From the NCBI GenBank assembly GCA_009617715.1, contig VTFK01000360.1, positions 231,129 through 295,128 on the forward strand: a stretch of 64,000 nucleotides of DNA. Direction: 5' to 3'. The notes beneath the pieces were generated by a model, which saw only the letters and a program-made list of their open reading frames with translations, had not been told where the DNA came from and made no database searches. The stretch comes from Plectrocnemia conspersa (taxonomy: Eukaryota > Arthropoda > Insecta > Trichoptera > Polycentropodidae). Shown piece after piece: positions 58,545 to 64,000 of the stretch (its first letter is position 1; each line of letters opens with the position of its first letter). Both the position numbers and the translations under genes were made by a program.

Positions 58545-58980
58545 CAATGCCACTTTTTGCACCTCGGATTAATAACCAAGAAAAATAGTTGCATAACACT
58601 CGTTGTGTATACACAATTGAAACATCACTCCTCCTCACCATATTTATACCGGTCGCCCACTGATTCCGATTCGGGTTTTAGTTTCACCGGCCAATTGTGC
58701 GGCAATTAATTCGAAACGGTTAGCGAGCTTGGGCGGAAACCCCGCCGTCAAGTCCTTGGCCATACAGTGTCGTGGGCGGCGTTTGTTTGAATTTCGCCTC
58801 GAAACCAATCAAAGATGGTCAGCCCACGTCAAAGTTGTGCGCTAGGTGCTTTATGATGTAAACCCAATTATTTGAGCTCCTAACCGGTGGTTATTGTGTG
58901 TATATGTGAGCTAATGTCGAGTGCGTGGTGTGGCTAATCAAATCGAACGTAAAAGGTTAGATTGGTTCAGATGAACAGGA
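58545..58980. promoter_or_regulatory. GC-richer island, candidate regulatory block
   Basis: Clear composition change without a long frame. Contains CCAATCAAAGATGG (58805-58818), which matches a TCF/Lef core (ATCAAAG), GGCAATTAATTCG, and TTTATGATGTAAACCCAATTATTT. Site names are pattern matches only. Confidence 0.3.
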
Positions 58981-58984
58981 AATT

Positions 58985-59205
58985 AAAAAAACCAGCAATT
59001 TATAAGATTAATAGAAATGTATTGCATACAACCTAAGTGCGTCATTTTTGTTCATTGGCTACTCAATGTTATTTTTTCGAAGCCTCATTGTCCTGAACAA
59101 TAAGGCTTAGAGTTTCTATCATTGATTTCCAAGCATTGAATATGACCCTGAATATATTTTAAATTATTTTTTTATTAAATAAATATGTGCTATGTGCTGA
59201 TATGT
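58985..59205. other. AT-rich spacer
   Basis: Nothing recognised. Confidence 0.5.
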
Positions 59206-59209
59206 GCTA

Positions 59210-59259
59210 ATAGCTATAGGACGTATGCGGCTCGCGAGCCGCATACGGCCTATAGCTAT
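59210..59259. repeat. 50-bp palindrome with GC-rich centre
   Basis: ATAGCTATAGGACGTATGCG followed by GCTCG, then its complement, with one mismatched pair (59221/59248) and no spacer. The centre GGCTCGCGAGCC is reminiscent of hAT MITE ends. Confidence 0.85.
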
Positions 59260-59339
59260 CAGCAAGGCTCCTTAATTCGCCGATATTGCACAATTATATT
59301 TTTAATGTCAGCTGTAATGTAAAAATTTTACAAAGTCTG

Positions 59340-60067
59340 TATTACAAGTAGTGATAAATAATTGGTTGTTGGCCAAGAATAAGAGCAAAGTCTTTCGAGC
59401 AGTATTCTTGGATTTCAAGAGAGCTTTTGTAACAATAGACAGAAATATAATGTTAACGAAATTATATTGATAGGTATAAAGAAAATATTTTATGCTGTTT
59501 TAATAATTATTTAAAAAAAAAGAAAGCAAACAAATGATGCTTATTCTTAAGAGAATAACAACTCATGGTGTACCACAGGGGTTGAAATTCGGACCATTAT
59601 TGTTTATACTTTTAATAAAATTAATTTTATATTTAAATTTACTGCATAGGTAATATTGTTAAAGAAGTTATGGATAAATTTAATAATGAATTAAGAATAA
59701 AAGAATGATGGTTAAAAAATAATATACTTAAAGCTAAATGAGAATTAAACAAAATGTATGATTATTAATTATAAATATATATTAGATAATAATATAAAAA
59801 ATAGTTATAGATCACTTTATTATAAAATCAGTTGATAATATAAAATATTAAGAAGTTATTGTAGACAAAAAAAATATAATTTTAAGGTGCATTGTAATAA
59901 TTAAAAAAATCGGTATATTATCTAGGATGAAAAATATTATAAGTATAAAAACTATTAAAATAATTTACAATAGTATTGCTTGATTTAAATTGTTTTGCAT
60001 TGATTATAATTTAGAAATTGTTGATAATATAAAATATTTTAAAGTAATTTTTGATAAAAATATAATA
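59340..60067 (+). pseudogene. Decayed LINE reverse transcriptase fragment
   Basis: The frame at 59387-59470 encodes AVFLDFKRAFVTIDRNIML, which matches reverse transcriptase motif A (FLDFxKAFDxIDHxxLL); the second Asp position is Val here. At 59559-59610 GVPQGLKFGPLLFILLIK matches the GVPQGSxLGPLLF motif. Later pieces EVMDKFNNELRIKE and WLKNNILKAK, then VDNIKYLRVIVDKKI and IGILSRMKNI, match the thumb region of Jockey/CR1-like LINEs. Stops and frameshifts are frequent and the YADD motif is not found. The VDNIKY block occurs twice (59831 and about 60020), showing an internal duplication. Normal length would be about 900 residues. It ends where the piggyBac-like element begins. Confidence 0.75.
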
Positions 60068-60363
60068 TTAATCCTTTGAGGAGTAGGGGACCCGACAAAG
60101 GCGCGCAGGACATAGCCGCACAAGACAATCCCGCGCCTACATTGCCGCGCGAATCAAAATTATAAAATTGAATGAAATTAAAGAAAATGTTTTTTTTTAT
60201 TTTTATTTATTTTGTTTTGTTAACAGCTCAATCAATAGTAATATAATTACGATAACAGGCTGGCCCAAATTGAATTTGAGGTCCAAATTTATTATGAATA
60301 AATATAATAATGTAATATAGCTATATTCCATACACATTAAAAAAGATAATACGATGAAATTCG

Positions 60364-60485
<122 letters not shown>

Positions 60486-60922
60486 ATGTTTATGTAATAT
60501 ATATATATACATATATAATACATAATTAATTTTACAGTTACTTACTTTCCTACTAAGTGATTACGAAGTTTTTTTAAATGTAATTAAATGCTTATGATAT
60601 TTATTGCAATACAATTGCGTCAATATGTTTAGGTGTTATTCATATATTTGCGATTATTTCATAAACCTTTAAACTTTTTTGATTAGGACTGTAAGTGATT
60701 ACAAATTTGCGAATAATTTCTACATTTTTAATGTTTTTGTTTTTTGCTTTATAAATATTCTCTTTGCTCATTCTCTTTTATTCACGTCCTTATTTTTTTA
60801 TGATTTTTATTTGCTTCATTTTAATAATACAATACTAATATATATACTTTTTATTTATTTAGATTTTTATTGCGGGGGATGTCTTGCGCGACTATGTCGG
60901 CGTGGGATTGTCGGGATGCCAT

Positions 60923-60940
60923 CGCCGTACGTGTACGGCG
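60923..60940. repeat. 18-bp palindrome, copy C
   Basis: CGCCGTACGTGTACGGCG, one base from the perfect palindromes at 18887 and 21418. Confidence 0.85.
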
Positions 60941-60965
60941 ATCGATCTTTCACTGTTTTGAGGTA

Positions 60966-60975
60966 CCATAGATAG
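60966..60975. repeat. Left target-site duplication of MULE-like copy 2
   Basis: CCATAGATAG, identical to 62594-62603. The exact junction could be 9 bp. Confidence 0.85.
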
Positions 60976-61236
60976 CGGTACGCGACAATTGGGCGACGGA
61001 CAAATGGGCGATTCCGGTCAATTGGGCGACGGTCAATTGGGCGATGGTTATTTGGGCGACGGTCATATGGGCGACAGAAATTAAAAAAAACTTGCACGCT
61101 TTGCTTTATTTTGAATATTAATAAAATATACATTAAAACGAAAATGTATATTAAATGAAAACCAATTTTATTTTCAAATTATTAACTCATATTTTAATTA
61201 TATGCAATACCACGTAAATATTCTATGATATTTTTT

Positions 61237-61335
61237 CTATTGTACCTCAAAACTTTTATAAAAATTCTTTGGTCTATTCTTTTCATAAAGATATTTTTCC
61301 TTGTCTTTTTGACTTAATATGTCTGAATTATCCAT
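61237..61335 (-). pseudogene. Possible transposase first-exon remnant, MULE-like copy 2
   Basis: A 32-codon counterpart of the frame at 16521-16634. It keeps ATG, the LSQKDKEKY start, LYEKNRPKNFYKSFE and the putative donor GAG|GTACAA, but lacks five codons (FWNGY/WNGYL region) as an exact 15-nt difference. It is too short to be an enzyme. Confidence 0.35.
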
Positions 61336-61597
61336 TTATGAAGAATATAAACTGTGGTAACTCAAATTAGTCGCTCTCAACAATAATCTATAAAAAACAA
61401 TTATCTATAAATAACACATAAAATATAACCCACATGTGAATATAAAGACACATACTTATTTTCTTGCTGTACTGAATTTTTTACCAAAAACACAATGACA
61501 CTGTGACAAAGTGTTTTAAAACCACGACAAAAATAATTTTTAAAGACGCAACGAAACTTTTTGCGAATGTTTTCAGTCAAAATTCAAAAGCATACTG

Positions 61598-62119
61598 AGC
61601 GCTAGTTATGGGTTTTTATATTTATATATAACTACCCTATCTAATTTTAAATAGATAACTGTAAAATATGCGATTTTTGTGAATTCCCAAAGCTTATTCT
61701 CACACTAATTTCCAAGGCTCAAAACATAAAAAAAATCGTGGAAAGGGCAAAATCCACGATAAACATTTATCAGCGCTAGTTCTAGCTTATTATATTTATA
61801 TATAACCACTCTATCCAGTTTAAAATAGATAACGGTAAAATATGCGATTTTTGGAAATTCCAAAGATTGTTCTCACAGTAATTTATAAGTCTCAAAACAT
61901 AAAAAAAAAATCTCGTAAAGGGTAAAATCCACGATAAACACTTATCAGCGCTAGTTCTGTGTTATTATATTTTTATATACCTACCCTATCTAATTTAAAA
62001 TAGATAACTGTAAAATATGCGATTTTTTGGAAATTCCAAAAAGCTTGTTCCCACAGTAGTTTCCAAGGCTCAAAACATAAAAAAAAAATTCGTAAGGGCC
62101 CACTAAGAACATTTATCAG
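61598..62119. repeat. Internal tandem repeat of MULE-like copy 2, three units
   Basis: Three units with edges at CTTATCAGCGCTAG-like junctions near 61773, 61948 and 62119, each carrying the complement of the TAAATGTTTATCGTGGATTT and TTAGTGTGAGAATAA blocks seen in copy 1. Confidence 0.8.
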
Positions 62120-62593
62120 GTAGGTATTTATAATAAAATTACCGACTTAAGCCGTGTGCTTTTAAGTGTTTTATGATATCGGGTAACTCTCTTAAATTCT
62201 TGAATGAAAAAATCAAACTGTTTAAAGTGATATTTTATGATTAAATAAGCACAAATGATAAGTAAATATATACATACTATATCTTATGTAGGTATATTAT
62301 ATTTTGTTTAGACCGAATAATGTTTTCATCTTTTAATTCTATTCTAAAAAATATTACTTATATTTTCGTATGTACGTATATGTATATATATATATTTTAT
62401 TTAATATGTATTAAATTATGTAAATTATTTAATTAATTATAAGATCATGATTTGCTACACATTTATTTGTAATGCATTATTATTGTATCCTTAAAAGACC
62501 GTCCTAAAAGACCATCGCCCATTTGTCCGTCGCCCATTTTGAATCGCCCATTTGACCGTCGCCCTTAATCGCCGTCGCCCAATTGACCGTGTC

Positions 62594-62603
62594 CCATAGA
62601 TAG
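62594..62603. repeat. Right target-site duplication of MULE-like copy 2
   Basis: CCATAGATAG, identical to 60966-60975. Confidence 0.85.
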
Positions 62604-63029
62604 TTATATATTTACATATAATTTAATTGTTCTAAATTTACATATTTAACTGAAGAAATTAAAAACAATATAATTATATATTTTTTTTATTTTAATTTTT
62701 GTAAATTTATTTCTGTGCAAAATAATACCAATAAATTAAGGAATACGAAATAAATTAACTTAACAAAAAATATATTATATTAATTTTATAAAAAAATATT
62801 GAAAGTCTCTGCATTGATATAAAAAACCCTACAAAAATCGAATTATATATAATAAATATGTTAAATTAATTACTAAAATTTAATAATAGAATAATGTTCA
62901 TATGATATAAACTATTAAAAAGTAGTAAAATAAATCAAAGCAATAAAACTAATAGAATCATTTTTTTCATTATTATTTACCATAAATGCAACAGAAATAA
63001 TTATGGAAATATACGTAAAATTAACTTTT

Positions 63030-64000
63030 AAATTAAATTTCTTCAATGGAATAAAGAAACACAATGTGAACTTAATATTAAAAATAAAGTTTAATATTAA
63101 TGTCATATTTTTAGTTTACGTTTATGTAATATTTTTTATGTATGTTTTGATTATATTTGCTTAGTGTACATACATTTTAATATTTTATATTCTCTTGCTT
63201 TTCTTTCTATGTACTGCACAATTTCCTGAAACTAAATTAAACAATAGGTCCAGATTTTAGTGTCAAAATATTTTTAATTTCAAGCTATGTTATCATTTTT
63301 TGAGAATCGCTGCCATGCACTATGGTTCACAAGCAGATACATATGCAACGTACTCTGCTACAAGCAAATAAGTTGGATCGCTTCCAACTATGATTTGATT
63401 CTTATCTAAACAATTCATCCCAGCGAGCATACTTAAATCCAGATGGCTCTAAGTCGATCAAACCGGCCAATTTAATATACGTGTACATAAGCTATAAATA
63501 AAAACGCAGATGATTAAAATAAATGGGAACCATTAGGAATAAACAGGTAGAACAGAGATACTTGATAAAATAGTCAATCCACATATTGATATGTAAATAT
63601 TCCATTGCAATAAGACAAATGTTAGTTCAATGCGCTACAACTATGTTAACACAATCAACAACCACTAACTTGTGGGATACAAAACTGAAATCAAAATCTC
63701 TAAATTCATGATAATTATTGTATTAACTACAAACTATTATTACAACCTATAAAATATATGTCAATATGGAAGACTAAGTTTGATTTTATTTATTTATTGC
63801 GACTAGGAAAATATGAAAATATCTTATTTGTGACATTGAATAGAACTATATTTATATATAAATAATTAATTTGGTTCTCGTAAAAACAATATAAATTGAA
63901 AAAAATACGTTAAACCTTAATCTTTTCAGGTATTAATCACGGACCATAACGCAATTATTTTCATAGCTTTTTTCTGAAAAATATTTTTTGTATTTATTCC
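63030..64000. other. AT-rich spacer, nothing recognised
   Basis: A 63-codon minus frame at 62915-63106 overlaps the end of copy C and is an artefact. A slightly more complex stretch at 63300-63480 has no identifiable feature. No continuation of the LINE was recognised here. Confidence 0.5.

Larger units (their letters stand above)
60976..62593 (-). mobile_element. MULE-like non-autonomous DNA transposon, copy 2
   Basis: The reverse-complement counterpart of 15441-16895. It starts CGGTACGCGACAATTGGGCG and ends AATTGACCGTGTC, with subterminal GGGCGAY arrays at both ends and three internal tandem units of about 173 bp (copy 1 has two, which accounts for most of the length difference). It is flanked by CCATAGATAG on both sides (60966-60975 and 62594-62603). 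Comparison with piggyBac-like copies A and B shows the flanks join cleanly when the element and one CCATAGATAG are removed. A 9-10 bp duplication is typical of MULE/MuDR elements. Confidence 0.8.

Noticed and set aside
60867..61133. 88-codon minus frame with repeated DRRP units
   Set aside because: The repeats are the GGGCGAY subterminal array of the MULE-like element read in frame.

Overview
The window looks like AT-rich, gene-poor nuclear DNA from a eukaryote, most probably an insect or other arthropod. No long open reading frame is present: the longest is about 140 codons and none of the longest looks like a known host protein. There are no operons, ribosome binding sites or bacterial features. 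What can be recognised is decayed transposable elements of the classes common in insects: hAT, piggyBac-like, MULE-like, non-LTR and LTR retrotransposons. These sit in AT-rich spacer broken by short, visibly GC-richer islands. The window is best read as a gene desert or the inside of very long introns. The organism call is inference.

Layout. 1-11.9 kb: AT-rich spacer with GC-richer islands (1.06-1.58, 3.4-3.6, 8.5-8.8, 10.5 kb), a small minisatellite near 3.1 kb, possible piggyBac-like ends at 4.86 and 6.62 kb, and several copies of a short palindromic hairpin. 11.9-19.4 kb: two copies of a retroviral-type LTR (11.9 and 17.2 kb, both minus), a Gypsy-like leader fragment (13.1 kb), a MULE-like element (15.44-16.90 kb), a hAT-like MITE lying against the 17.2 kb LTR, and a piggyBac-like MITE (18.89-19.43 kb). 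19.4-31.7 kb: spacer, another piggyBac-like fragment (21.2-21.4 kb) and an intact 338-bp hAT MITE rich in GAGTCG hexamers with a perfect 8-bp target duplication (26.8 kb). 31.8-32.7 and 42.2-42.6 kb: related degenerate repeat clusters. 39.8-40.1 kb: an 88-codon open frame that may be a small gene or exon. 43.8-44.1 and 48.3-48.5 kb: GC-richer, ATTA-dense islands resembling conserved regulatory DNA. 45.01-46.46 kb: a 1451-bp Charlie-like hAT element with terminal repeats, target duplication and a broken transposase. 50.9 kb: a long AT microsatellite. 51.8-58.2 kb: a dispersed repeat, three more copies or fragments of the LTR, a possible splice-bounded exon on the minus strand (55.2-55.4 kb), another piggyBac-like MITE (56.0-56.5 kb) and more GC-richer islands.

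The best-resolved region is 59.2-63.03 kb, a three-layer nest. A decayed LINE reverse transcriptase is interrupted by a piggyBac-like element. That element is itself interrupted by a second, inverted copy of the MULE-like element. Related piggyBac-like copies at 18.9 and 56.0 kb act as empty sites and confirm a 9-10 bp target duplication. The two MULE-like copies share arrays of 13-15 bp subterminal repeats, an internal tandem unit (2 copies versus 3) and a short open frame that could be a leftover FLYWCH-like first exon.

No working autonomous element and no complete host gene can be supported from the sequence alone. No homology search was run; all family assignments rest on motifs, terminal repeats and comparisons made by eye.
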